Assembly (NCBI GenBank): GCA_955652345.1
Contig: CATPBV010000137.1
Location: 1 to 22,892, forward strand
Direction of reading: 5' to 3'
Source: an uncultured Solirubrobacteraceae bacterium
GTDB taxonomy: Bacteria > Actinomycetota > Thermoleophilia > Solirubrobacterales > Solirubrobacteraceae
DNA length: 22,892 nucleotides
In this document: positions 14,224 to 22,452 of the stretch, piece after piece
Position numbering within the stretch: the stretch's first letter is position 1
Layout of the letters: each line of letters starts with the position of its first letter
Made by a program: the position numbers and the translations under genes
Notes under the pieces: model-generated
Told to the model about the DNA's origin: nothing
The model's input: only the letters and a program-made list of their open reading frames with translations
Database searches by the model: none

Positions 14224-15207
14224 TTGAGTTCGCCATCGTGGTCCGGGTCGACCGTCGGGCCATGCGAGATCTGCGGAGCGGTCAGCGGTCACCGAGTCCA
14301 TGGGGTGCGCGAGATGATGTTCGGGCTCCGTGGGACATTCCGCTACGTGGAATGTGGAGGCTGTGGGTATCTGCGGCTCCTCGACGTCCCCAGCGATCTC
14401 GCGCGGCATTATCCGGAGAGCTACTACTCGTTCCGCGACGTCTGCATGCCCCGTGACAGCGGCACCGCTCGGGCGATCAGGCGTGTTCGAAGCGCGATCG
14501 CGCTCCGAATGCCGACACCCACAGTGGAATGGCTCGTCCGCAGCGGTGCCCTCCCGGGGCTGTTCCGCTGGACCGCCGGCGTTGCCCTGCGGACGAGCTC
14601 TGCCGTTGCCGACATCGGCAGCGGGAATGGCCAGATCCTTCGGTTCTTCGAACGCAACGGGTTCTCGAAGCTCGTGGGGTTCGATCCCTACCTGACGGGC
14701 GATCGAGTAGTCGGGCGCGGGATCCGGCTGCACCGCGCAGAGCTCGGTGAGATCCCGGATCGCAACGACCTGGTGATGGTCCACCACGCCTTCGAGCACA
14801 TGCCGGACCCGGTGCGGACGATGACGTCCCTGGCGCGCCTCGTCTCGCCTCGCGGAGCGCTGCTGATCAGGACCCCTGTAGCCGACAGCTGGGCCTGGCG
14901 CCACTATGGAGTGAACTGGGTTCAGCTCGACGCCCCGCGGCATCTGCACGTGCACACAGCGCGCTCGATCCAGCACCTCGCCACCAGGTCGGGGCTCCGC
15001 ATTTGTCGCAGCTTCCGTGACAGCACTGGCTTTCAGTTCTGGGGCAGCGAGCTGTGCGCTCGCGATCTGGCGCTGCGGGAATACGAAACGCGGCTGTCCG
15101 AGGTGTTCAGTGCAGAGGAGCTCGAGGAGTTCGCGCGCCGCGCGCGAGAGTTGAACGCGGCCGACACGGGCGACAGCGCGTGCTTCGTCCTGCGGCGGGC
15201 AGGCTAG
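14224..15207 (+). CDS. SAM-dependent methyltransferase with N-terminal zinc ribbon
   Basis: A class I methyltransferase of 327 residues if read from TTG 14224. An N-terminal zinc-ribbon-like module has C14-x2-C17 and C44-x2-C47. The SAM-binding loop VADIGSGNGQ (128-137) is followed by an acidic strand end (GFDPY) and an HHAFEHMPDP segment (187-196), typical of Methyltransf_11/23. Zinc-ribbon plus methyltransferase proteins recur in nucleotide-sugar and polysaccharide clusters, where they methylate sugars; the acceptor is unknown. The start is uncertain. TTG 14224 lies 13 bases after the acyltransferase stop but has no strong binding site, while ATG 14134 and 14149 would overlap that gene and add a Ser/Arg-rich tail. 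It converges with the glycoside-hydrolase-like gene. Confidence 0.85.
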   Translation: MSSPSWSGSTVGPCEICGAVSGHRVHGVREMMFGLRGTFRYVECGGCGYLRLLDVPSDLARHYPESYYSFRDVCMPRDSGTARAIRRVRSAIALRMPTPTVEWLVRSGALPGLFRWTAGVALRTSSAVADIGSGNGQILRFFERNGFSKLVGFDPYLTGDRVVGRGIRLHRAELGEIPDRNDLVMVHHAFEHMPDPVRTMTSLARLVSPRGALLIRTPVADSWAWRHYGVNWVQLDAPRHLHVHTARSIQHLATRSGLRICRSFRDSTGFQFWGSELCARDLALREYETRLSEVFSAEELEEFARRARELNAADTGDSACFVLRRAG

Positions 15208-15236
15208 GCCGGCGCGAACTCCGGCTGCCTAGCTGC
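15199..15236. terminator. Hairpin between convergent genes, possible bidirectional terminator
   Basis: GCTAGG (15203-15208, spanning the methyltransferase stop) pairs with CCTAGC (15228-15233). An inner CCGG/CCGG pair (15209-15212, 15221-15224) closes an 8-base loop with a 3-base bulge between the helices. It lies between two convergent stop codons. No T-run is present on either strand. Confidence 0.4.
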
Positions 15237-15254
15237 GTCGTCCGCGGCTCGCGC

Positions 15255-16610
15255 TCAGCCGACCTTGACCAGAATCAGCCCGCTGGTCGGCGCCATCGAG
15301 ACCGAGCTCGCACTCGAGACCCCCGAGCCTGAGTAGATGCCGCCACCCAGCCAGAAGCCGGGGATCTGGCCGGCGCTGGGGTTGACGAGCACGATCCCGT
15401 TGGCGAAGGCCCGCTCGTACACGCCGTTGCGCAGCACCGCGTAGGGACCAGCCGGCGCGCCCAATTGCTGCGCGAGGGAGTACTCGGGGAACCAGTTCTC
15501 GTTCGACGTGTAGTTGGTGTTCGATGTCGAGTAGCTGGCCCCGCCGCTCGCCACCAGCATCATCGCCGCGAGCCCGTAGGTGTTGGCCGCCTCGCTGCCG
15601 CTGTACGAGTGGACCATCTCGTACTTGCCGTTGGCCTGCGTCCATGCCAGCTCCGCAAGCTTGTTGCGCCAGGCCGGAAGCTGCTGGACCGGACCTCGGC
15701 CGCCGTCGGTCCACGACTCCTCCTCGACGCCGTCGAGCACGCCTGCCCACTGCTCCCATGCGGCCACGCTCGGTGTGCCGGCGATGTTCCCGATCGAGAT
15801 CAATCCCTGGCGGCGGAGAGCCGGCGCGATGTAGTCGAGCGCAGAGGTGATCGCCGCCACCCAAGACGCCTGCGTGGGGTACTCGGGCACTGTCAGCCCG
15901 CGGGCGACCGCCCAGTCGAGACGGCCCGTGACCACATCCCAGAACACCCCGTCGAACCCGTACTGCTTCGCCATCGCCGTTGCGCCGACGGCGCACTGCA
16001 CCTGATATGCCGGGTTGCCGGCGTCCATCACGAGTGCCGTCGGCGAGTAGGACGAGCTGACGATTCGACCGTACTGATCGTGCAGGAACCAGTTCGGATG
16101 GGCGACCAGATCGGCGTGGTAGGCGGTGCAAGCCGTGACCGTCGGCATGTAGCTTGGAGCGTTGGAGTTGGTATAGATCACGGCCTGGTAGACGAGGATC
16201 TTCAGACCGGGATTCAGCGCGTGCAGAGCCGGGACCAGGGAGTATTGGTTGGACTGGAGCACGATGTACTGGTACCGGGCGGTCTCTTGAGCCATCGGCC
16301 AGCTCGTCGAGAACCGGTACGTCTCGCGATTGAACTGTGCGACGGACGGCCCGGGAACGCCGCCGCTCGGTGGTCCGAACGCGCCGACAAACGCGCCCGA
16401 GAAGGCAGAGGGGCTTCTGTGGCTGAACCGCGCGTGCTTGCGGCCACGGGCTGCCTTGCGACGCAGCTGATGCTGCCCGGCCCTGGTTCGGTCGGAGTGC
16501 CGGTGCGAGGACGCCAGCGTGCTGCTGGGCAATGCCACCGCGACGGCCAACGCGAGCGCGAGCTGGAGTCGAAGGCCTGGTCGTCTGAGCCCAGCAGAAG
16601 ACAGGTGCAT
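15255..16610 (-). CDS. Secreted putative glycoside hydrolase (GHL15-like)
   Basis: A 451-residue exported protein. An N-terminal signal peptide (about 1-34, LQLALALAVAVALPSSTLA) is followed by a basic linker (about 35-65), then a TIM-barrel-like domain. Features resembling hypothetical glycosyl hydrolase family 15 include KILVYQAVIYTN (137-148), NWFLHDQYG (173-181), FDGVFWDVV (219-227) with acidic residues D220 and D225, and DGVEEESW (293-300). The acidic residues at the strand ends are candidate catalytic residues. It could trim or edit the polysaccharide made by its neighbours. ATG 16610 is chosen because it is the methionine before the signal peptide; the longer reading to 16823 adds 71 residues with no such feature. 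The gene points against its neighbours on both sides, so it has its own promoter in 16611-16813. Family assignment is moderate. Confidence 0.75.
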   Translation of the reverse strand: MHLSSAGLRRPGLRLQLALALAVAVALPSSTLASSHRHSDRTRAGQHQLRRKAARGRKHARFSHRSPSAFSGAFVGAFGPPSGGVPGPSVAQFNRETYRFSTSWPMAQETARYQYIVLQSNQYSLVPALHALNPGLKILVYQAVIYTNSNAPSYMPTVTACTAYHADLVAHPNWFLHDQYGRIVSSSYSPTALVMDAGNPAYQVQCAVGATAMAKQYGFDGVFWDVVTGRLDWAVARGLTVPEYPTQASWVAAITSALDYIAPALRRQGLISIGNIAGTPSVAAWEQWAGVLDGVEEESWTDGGRGPVQQLPAWRNKLAELAWTQANGKYEMVHSYSGSEAANTYGLAAMMLVASGGASYSTSNTNYTSNENWFPEYSLAQQLGAPAGPYAVLRNGVYERAFANGIVLVNPSAGQIPGFWLGGGIYSGSGVSSASSVSMAPTSGLILVKVG

Positions 16611-16813
16611 AGGTGTTCCGTCGCTTGTCGTGGCCCCCGCGCGCGGCATTCCGGGTCCGCACGCGCATACGGGCCGCCGATGGGCCCGTTGCTCAAGAAT
16701 CGTGCTCGCGAGCCGATCACTTGAGGCCGCCCAGCAGGTTTCGAACGTTCGGCTATGGCCGCTGCGGCGGCGCGAGGTCGATCCGACTACCATTCGGTCG
16801 GGGCGTGCTATCG
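16611..16813. other. Divergent intergenic region, glycoside hydrolase-like / GT4 genes
   Basis: About 200 bases between divergent starts. It must hold promoters in both directions. A -10-like TACCAT at 16788-16793 sits 20 bases before the GT4 ATG but has no good -35 partner. I see no clear palindrome or RNA element. Confidence 0.35.
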
Positions 16814-18094
16814 ATGGCTGCAACTACACGCGCGGTTAGAGACGATCCGCTAGCGAAAGCCACCGACAGGGACAATGGATCCCGGCCGGCCGGCGTCAGC
16901 GCACAGCGGGTGACGATGCTGCTCGAGAACAATCCGTACCCCAGCGACGTCAGAGTGCGGGCCGAGGCGGAGTCGCTCGTCTGCGCCGGACATGAGGTTG
17001 AGGTGATCGCGCCACGAGCGAAGGGCCAGTCCGCCCGCGAGGTCATCGATGGCGTGCGGGTCCGGCGGTTCCGCGGCTTCGATGCGAGCACCGGCGGTCC
17101 GTGGGGGATGCTCGCCGAATATCTCGTCGCCGGGGTGGCGCTCCATGGTCATGCGGTTCGCGCTCTCGCTCGAGGCGCCAGCGTCCTGCACCTGCACAAT
17201 CCACCGGACATCCTGTTCCCCGCAGGAGCGATGTTCCGCCTGGCGGGTCGGACAGTGGTCTTCGATCACCACGACCTCGGCCCGGAGCTCGTCGCGATCA
17301 GATCGGGAAACAAGCCGCTGGTGGCCCTGGCACGGCTGTGCGAGCGGCTCACCTTCGCCGTCGCCAGCCATGTCCTGGCCGCAAACCGATCGCACGCGGA
17401 GATCGCCTGGGAGCGCGGTGCGAAGGCCGCTGAGGAGGTCACGATCGTCCGCAACGGCCCCCCAAGGAGCTGGACGGGACTGCCGTTGCGGATGCGCGAG
17501 GGAAAGCTCGACAGCGTTCGTGTCGCATACGTCGGGGCGGTGGCGGCCCAGGACGGCGTCGAGGGTCTCGCGGAGGTGCTGGCGTCGCTGCGCGAAAACG
17601 CGCCGCAGCTCGACGTGCAGCTGACGGTGATCGGCGATGGAAACGCGCGGGCCACGCTCGAAGCGGAGCTTCAGCGCCTTCTTGTCGCCGACGCGGTCAG
17701 CATCACCGGATGGGTACCGATGGAATCGGTGCCGGAGCTGCTTCAGGACGCCGACGTGTGCGTCGATCCGGCTCCCGCGACACCGCTGAACGACCGATCG
17801 ACGATGATGAAGGTGGCCGAGTACCTGGCGCTCGGCAAGCCCGTAGTCGCCTACGACCTAGTCGAAACCCGGACAACGGTTGGTGATGCGGCGCTGCTGG
17901 TGGCGCCCGGCGACGTCCAGGCGTTCGCGCACCAGATCGAGCGGCTTGCCGAGGATCCGGAGCTCCGCGCCGTGCTGGCTGCCCGGGCTCGTGAACGCAT
18001 GGCCGAGCTGACGTGGGAGGTATCGGCCTCGCGGCTGCTCGAGGCCTACGAGAGCTTCCCGGCTCGCAACGGGTCCCGCGGAGAGACCCAATGA
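16814..18094 (+). CDS. GT4-family glycosyltransferase
   Basis: A 426-residue GT-B fold enzyme transferring sugar from an activated donor during surface-glycan assembly. The N-terminal half has VTMLLENNPYPSDVRVRAEA (33-52), typical of GT4 enzymes, and FDHHDLGPE (150-158). The C-terminal donor domain has VRVAYVGAVAAQDGVEGL (235-252), VIGDG (272-276), and MMKVAEYLALGKPVVAYD (331-348) in place of the canonical EGxxxxxLEAMA segment, with E336 as the likely conserved acid. ATG 16814 is preferred over the far upstream 16613, which would run through the intergenic region; GTG 16805 and GTG 16909 are alternatives. The first 30 residues are not conserved-looking. It starts an operon: its stop overlaps the next start (ATGA at 18091-18094). 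Confidence 0.88.
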   Translation: MAATTRAVRDDPLAKATDRDNGSRPAGVSAQRVTMLLENNPYPSDVRVRAEAESLVCAGHEVEVIAPRAKGQSAREVIDGVRVRRFRGFDASTGGPWGMLAEYLVAGVALHGHAVRALARGASVLHLHNPPDILFPAGAMFRLAGRTVVFDHHDLGPELVAIRSGNKPLVALARLCERLTFAVASHVLAANRSHAEIAWERGAKAAEEVTIVRNGPPRSWTGLPLRMREGKLDSVRVAYVGAVAAQDGVEGLAEVLASLRENAPQLDVQLTVIGDGNARATLEAELQRLLVADAVSITGWVPMESVPELLQDADVCVDPAPATPLNDRSTMMKVAEYLALGKPVVAYDLVETRTTVGDAALLVAPGDVQAFAHQIERLAEDPELRAVLAARARERMAELTWEVSASRLLEAYESFPARNGSRGETQ

Positions 18095-19212
18095 GCCGGC
18101 CCGCTGGGGGCTCGCTGCCGCTGGTCGACCTTGCTGCGCTGCATCGCGAGCTGGGCGAGGAGCTCGAGGCCGCGGTGCTCGACGTGGTCCGTAGTCAGCG
18201 CTTGGTCGGTGGTCCGGCGGTGGCGTCGTTCGAGCAGCGCTTCGCCTCCTATCTCGGCGCTGGGGCGGTGGTTGCGGTTGGGAATGGCACCGACGCAATC
18301 GAGCTCGCCGTGAGAGCGCTCGAAATCGAGCCGGTCGCGGAGGTGCTCGTTCCCGCCAACACGTTCATCGGGACCGCAGCCGGCGTCGTAGCCGCAGGCG
18401 CGATTCCGAGGTTCGTCGACGTCGATGAGCAGAGCGGCCTGATCGACCTCGACAGCGCGGAGCAGCATGTGACGGCGCGGACGCAGGCGGTGATCCCGGT
18501 GCACCTTTACGGGCGGATGGCCGACATGCACGCGGTCAACGCGTTCGCTTCGCGCCACGGGCTGGCCGTGATCGAGGATGCCGCCCAGGCGGCTGGGGCC
18601 CGTCGCGACGGGATCCACGCGGGCGCGGGAGGGGACGTGGGGTGCTTCAGCTTCTACCCGGGCAAGAATCTGGGCGCGTTCGGCGACGCGGGCGCGACGG
18701 TCACGTCGGATCCGGCGCTCGCCGATCGCCTGCGACTGCTCCGGGACCATGGACAGCGTGGTCGCTACGAGCACGAGCTGATCGGCCGCAATAGCCGCAT
18801 GGACCCGATCCACGCGGCCGTGCTGACGGTCAAGCTTCCTCACCTCGATCGCTTCAACGAGCGCCGCCGCCGCGCCGCTCAGTGGTATCGCGAGCTGCTG
18901 GCAGATCATCTTCCCGACTGGCACGCGGACGATCCCGCCTCCGATGTCCATCACCTGCTGCCGATCCTGCACGAGGAGCGAGATGCGCTCGCGCGGGAGC
19001 TGGCGGCGGCGGGCGTTCAGACCGGGGTCCACTATCCGCAGACGGTCCCGCAGACCGCCGCGTTCGCTCGATTCGATGGGGGGCCATTCCCGAGCGCCGA
19101 GCGCCGCGCCAAGCTCCAGCTCTCGTTGCCGATGCATCCGCATCTGAGCCGGGAGGACGTCGAGCGGGTCGCGGGGCTGGTCGATGCATTCTCGCCGGCC
19201 GCGCTTGCCTGA
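18091..19212 (+). CDS. DegT/DnrJ/EryC1/StrS-family sugar aminotransferase
   Basis: A 373-residue PLP enzyme that transfers an amino group to a keto nucleotide-sugar. Hallmarks: VGNGTDAIELAVRAL (63-77) for the cofactor phosphate, VPANTFIGTA (87-96), VIEDAAQAAGA (160-170) with the pyridine-binding D163, and FSFYPGKNLGAFGDAGA (187-203) with the Schiff-base lysine K192. The C-terminal part has HHLLPI and VQTGVHYPQTVPQT, as usual. Length is normal and all key residues are present. ATG 18091 overlaps the glycosyltransferase stop, so the longer reading from 18013 is rejected. The Gfo/Idh dehydrogenase at 8185 is a candidate source of the keto sugar, and the ATP-grasp gene 8 bases downstream a candidate user of the amino sugar. 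Confidence 0.92.
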   Translation: MSRPAGGSLPLVDLAALHRELGEELEAAVLDVVRSQRLVGGPAVASFEQRFASYLGAGAVVAVGNGTDAIELAVRALEIEPVAEVLVPANTFIGTAAGVVAAGAIPRFVDVDEQSGLIDLDSAEQHVTARTQAVIPVHLYGRMADMHAVNAFASRHGLAVIEDAAQAAGARRDGIHAGAGGDVGCFSFYPGKNLGAFGDAGATVTSDPALADRLRLLRDHGQRGRYEHELIGRNSRMDPIHAAVLTVKLPHLDRFNERRRRAAQWYRELLADHLPDWHADDPASDVHHLLPILHEERDALARELAAAGVQTGVHYPQTVPQTAAFARFDGGPFPSAERRAKLQLSLPMHPHLSREDVERVAGLVDAFSPAALA

Positions 19213-19220
19213 CGTCAGGA

Positions 19221-20267
19221 GTGGTCGAGCAGACGAACCACGAGGACCGTCCCTCGACCACCTCCGGGACTCGGTCGGCCGCCACGACCATCCTCCTCAC
19301 GGCAGCCGGTAGCGCGCCTGCGCAGGCGTTCATCCGCGCGATGCGGTCGCAGAGCGAGCTGCCGATCAGGCTGGTAGGGGTCGATGAGACCGCCCGCTCA
19401 GCGGGGTTGTTCGACTGCGACGCGCGCTATACCGTGCCGCGCGTCGACGACCGCCAGCTCTTGCCCGCGATCGGAGCGATCTGCGAAGCCGAGGCGGTCG
19501 ACTTGCTGGCGCCGATCGCGCACTTTGAGCTCCAGCTCTTCGCTGACGCCGCTCGGGAGCTCGAAGCCGCGCATCGAGTCAAGGTGCTGAGCAGCTCGCC
19601 CCAGGCCGTCGCGCTGGCGCTCGACAAGCGCGAGAGCGCGCGAGTGGTCAGCGCGCAGGGAGTCGCGACTCCCGCTTTCCATGATCCATCGGACGCCAGG
19701 TTCCCCGTCGTCGTCAAGCCGGCCTCCGGTGCCGGATCAGATGGGGTGACCGTAGTTCGCGACGCCTCCGAGCTGCCCGCGGCGCTCCTCCGAGCTGGGG
19801 ACGAGCCGCTGGTGCAGGACTACATCGAGGGTCCCGAGTTCACCGTCGACGCTGTGATCGCTCCGGGCGGCGAGGTGCTTGCGGTTGCTCCTCGGATCCG
19901 GATCGAGGTCCGCGCAGGCCAGTCATACAAGGCGGTGACCGTCGACGACGCCGAGATCGAGGATGCGGCCCGGCGCTGCCTGGAAGCGCTTGGGCTCACC
20001 GCTCAGGCCAACGTCCAGCTGATCCGCTCTGTGCATGACCGGCGGCCGTACTTCCTCGAGTGCAACCCGAAGTTCGCCGCGGCGATGGGGCTCACGATCG
20101 GCGCCGGCCTCAACATCCCGCTGGTACATGTGAAGCTGGCGCTGGGGATCCCCGTCCGCGCCGCCGAGCTTCGCCGCTCGCCGGGCATGTGGCTGCTGCG
20201 GTCTTGGAACGACCGAGTGGTCGAGGGGGCGCAGATCGAAGCGGTCCGCTCGTGGAATGCGGCGTGA
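19221..20267 (+). CDS. ATP-grasp family carboxylate-amine ligase
   Basis: A 348-residue ATP-grasp protein of the CarB-like group. A pre-ATP-grasp domain begins TTILLTAAGSAPAQAFIRAM (22-41). The ATP-binding part has ALALDKRES (131-139), FPVVVKPASGAGSDGV (161-176) with K166 and the glycine-rich loop, LVQDYIEGPEFTVDAV (197-212), and the metal-binding ECNPKF (280-285, E280 and N282). Such enzymes activate a carboxylate as acyl-phosphate and join it to an amine. The position 8 bases after a sugar aminotransferase suggests the amine is an amino sugar, or the product a modified nucleotide-sugar; this is inference. GTG 19221 is the only suitable start after the aminotransferase stop, although its AGGA (19217-19220) is unusually close. 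The gene ends 14 bases from a convergent glycosyltransferase. Confidence 0.85.
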   Translation: MVEQTNHEDRPSTTSGTRSAATTILLTAAGSAPAQAFIRAMRSQSELPIRLVGVDETARSAGLFDCDARYTVPRVDDRQLLPAIGAICEAEAVDLLAPIAHFELQLFADAARELEAAHRVKVLSSSPQAVALALDKRESARVVSAQGVATPAFHDPSDARFPVVVKPASGAGSDGVTVVRDASELPAALLRAGDEPLVQDYIEGPEFTVDAVIAPGGEVLAVAPRIRIEVRAGQSYKAVTVDDAEIEDAARRCLEALGLTAQANVQLIRSVHDRRPYFLECNPKFAAAMGLTIGAGLNIPLVHVKLALGIPVRAAELRRSPGMWLLRSWNDRVVEGAQIEAVRSWNAA

Positions 20268-20281
20268 GCGGAAAGTGGCTG

Positions 20282-21358
20282 TTAGCGGCCCGGCGCGGTC
20301 ACGCCGAGGCGCCGGTAGCAGGCGAGCATGCGCTCCGTGGTCCGCTCGAGGCTCAGGTGCTCGGTTCGCTCGCGTCCGTTGCTTCGGTGGCCGGCGCGCA
20401 GGCACCCCACGATCGCTGCCGCCAGCGCCCCGGGATCGGGTTCGCAGACCGCTGAAGGCCCGACGTCGTCCAGCAGCTCAGGGATGTCGCCGGCTCCGGT
20501 GGCGACGACCGGCAGATTGCAGGCCAGCGCCTCCTTGACCACGTTCGGTGAGCCTTCGCTGACGGACGTGTGGACAAGCACGTCCGCGGCGTTGTAGATG
20601 TCGGGCATCTGCTCGGGCGGTGTGTCGGAGATCGCCATCCAGCTCAGCCCGGGGACCTGCGCGGCGGCTAGGTCGACCGCTCGCTCGGCGAGCCACAGGC
20701 GCTTCAGCTCGACAGGGCGTCCGACCGAGATCGCGATCGGCTCGTCGGTGCGCCAGCCAAGCGCCTGCCGGGCGTCGTTTCGGTCACGGGGGACAAACTT
20801 GGCCCGGTCGACTCCGTCGGGGATCACCCAATTGCGCGCTCGGGCACGCGCCGGGAGAACATCCTCCATCTGCGCCGACTTGGTGGTCGTCGCGGCCATC
20901 AGCAGCGAGTGGGCGCGTAGCAACCTGGCTCGCAACGCGAATCTCAGTCGCGTACGGAGGGATCCCTCCGGGACGCCGAGCAGGTCCGAGCCCCAGTAGG
21001 TCGCGAGCACCGGCGCCGACCAGAAGCACCGCGCCACCGGCGCTGTCTCGCCGGCATGGCTGTGGACGAGCCTGTACTTCTGCGGCTTGGCGCCGGCCAT
21101 CAGTGCCATCGCCAGCGACCCGAGCGCGTAGCAGCCGATACCCCGGTAACCCCTCACGTAGAGCACGTCGGCCTCGACGCCCGCTGCGGCGAGGCCCTCG
21201 ACCGTGTAGCGCATGAACACTGCGCGGGCGGGGAACTCGCGATCGGGCCAGGCGTTCGTCACGATCAGAATCCGTGCGGCTGGCGCGGTCCTCTCCCATG
21301 TCACCCAGCCGCGGCGGTCGAGCCATGACACGAGGGAGCGTGCGCGCGATTCGATCAC
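20282..21358 (-). CDS. GT4-family glycosyltransferase
   Basis: A 358-residue GT-B enzyme. The acceptor half begins ARILIVTNAWPDREFPARAV (28-47) and has VHSHAGETA (98-106) and YWGSDLLGVPEG (121-132). The donor half has VIPDGVDRAKF (178-188), ISVGRPVELKR (210-220) and the GT4 motif SEGSPNVVKEAL (267-278), in which E268 and E277 match the conserved E-x7-E pattern at nine residues' separation. PDGVD and SEGSPN are standard for family 4, so it uses a nucleotide-activated donor that cannot be named. The GTG start overlaps the stop of the upstream glycosyltransferase (GTGA at 21358-21355). It is the last gene of this minus-strand operon and converges with the ATP-grasp gene. Confidence 0.9.
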   Translation of the reverse strand: MIESRARSLVSWLDRRGWVTWERTAPAARILIVTNAWPDREFPARAVFMRYTVEGLAAAGVEADVLYVRGYRGIGCYALGSLAMALMAGAKPQKYRLVHSHAGETAPVARCFWSAPVLATYWGSDLLGVPEGSLRTRLRFALRARLLRAHSLLMAATTTKSAQMEDVLPARARARNWVIPDGVDRAKFVPRDRNDARQALGWRTDEPIAISVGRPVELKRLWLAERAVDLAAAQVPGLSWMAISDTPPEQMPDIYNAADVLVHTSVSEGSPNVVKEALACNLPVVATGAGDIPELLDDVGPSAVCEPDPGALAAAIVGCLRAGHRSNGRERTEHLSLERTTERMLACYRRLGVTAPGR

Positions 21359-22452
21359 CTGAGCGGCCGCCCGCAGGCGACCGCGTCCTGGAGCGCGCCC
21401 AAGTAGGAGTCGATCATCGTCTCCGCGTCCCAGGACTCCCGGCAGCGCCGTTGTCCGGCCGTTCCCATCGCTCGGCGCAACTCGGGGTCGCCGGCGAGGC
21501 GGACGAGCCCCTCGCGCAGGCCTCGCATGTCGCCCGGTTCGACCAGCAGCCCGCTCTCGCCGTCACTGACCACCGTAGGGATTGCGCCCGATCGCGTCGT
21601 GAGCACGGGGAGACCTGCCGCCATCGCCTCGAGGATCGCCATCGGGAGGGCCTCGAAATCGCTGGCGAGGACGAACACGTCCGCCGCGCTGAGCAGCCGC
21701 GGGACGTCATCGCGGTGTCCGAGCACGCGGATCGCCGGGTCTCCCTCGGCGAGTCGGTCAACAAGTGCTCGGTCATCGCCGTCGCCGGCGATCACTGCGA
21801 CCAGTTCGGGGCGCTCCTCGCGAGCGCTCCTGACGACCCGAACGAAGTCCGGGACGCGTTTGACGGGCCTCATCCTTGCCACCAGCAGGGCGACGACGGC
21901 TTCCGGCGGGATTCCGAGCTCCTCGCGGATGCCGGCACCAGCTGGTGGCGCCGGCGGGATCGGCACCCCGTTGGCGATCAACACCACCTGCTCGGGTCTG
22001 CAGCCCATCTCGAACCATTCGTCCCTCTGATCCTCCGACACTACGATCACGGCGCGCAGGCGCCTTGCGAGCATCCGGGTCATGAGCCGCCGCCTGTGCG
22101 AGACCTCCACGCCGACGGGCCGATGGTCGTTGTAGACGTGAGCTGCGTGCCGCCACCGAGACAGGGCATGGCCGACGTAGAGCCCGCTGACGCCCCGACT
22201 GACAATCACGTCGGGCCTGAACGTACGGGCCAACGGAGAGCGCGCGAGCGGGAAGAGGTCGAGCTGATGGCGCATGTCGAGAACCTCGACGGGCACGCCG
22301 GCGGCTCGCAGCGGCGCTACGAATGGGCCCCCACCGTCGAGGGCGATGATCCTCGCGTCGACTCCGCGCCGGCGCAGCCCGGGGAGGAGGATCGAGGTCT
22401 GGCGCTCCGCGCCACCAGCGCGGAGGCTCGGGGTGAGGAACAGTGCCCTCAT
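21355..22452 (-). CDS. GT4-family glycosyltransferase
   Basis: A 365-residue GT-B enzyme. It begins MRALFLTPSLRAGGAERQTS (1-20), whose GGAE(R/K)Q segment is classic for GT4. It continues with YNDHRPVGVEVSHRR (107-121), VVSEDQRDEWFEMG (137-150), LIANGVPIP (158-166), ARMRPVKR (192-199) and the donor-site motif SDFEALPMAILEAMAAGLPV (264-283) containing the EX7E pair E267/E275. The ATG at 22452 is the start because it overlaps the preceding stop (ATGA at 22452-22449); the longer reading to 22512 would overlap that gene by 64 bases. All residues expected for activity are present. It is the middle gene of the operon. Confidence 0.92.
   Translation of the reverse strand: MRALFLTPSLRAGGAERQTSILLPGLRRRGVDARIIALDGGGPFVAPLRAAGVPVEVLDMRHQLDLFPLARSPLARTFRPDVIVSRGVSGLYVGHALSRWRHAAHVYNDHRPVGVEVSHRRRLMTRMLARRLRAVIVVSEDQRDEWFEMGCRPEQVVLIANGVPIPPAPPAGAGIREELGIPPEAVVALLVARMRPVKRVPDFVRVVRSAREERPELVAVIAGDGDDRALVDRLAEGDPAIRVLGHRDDVPRLLSAADVFVLASDFEALPMAILEAMAAGLPVLTTRSGAIPTVVSDGESGLLVEPGDMRGLREGLVRLAGDPELRRAMGTAGQRRCRESWDAETMIDSYLGALQDAVACGRPLR

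Noticed and set aside
15465..16724. A 419-codon plus-strand frame and a 479-codon minus-strand frame over the glycoside-hydrolase-like gene
   Set aside because: The frame at 15255-16610 has a signal peptide and glycosidase-like barrel motifs; the other two are Arg/Ala-rich shadows.
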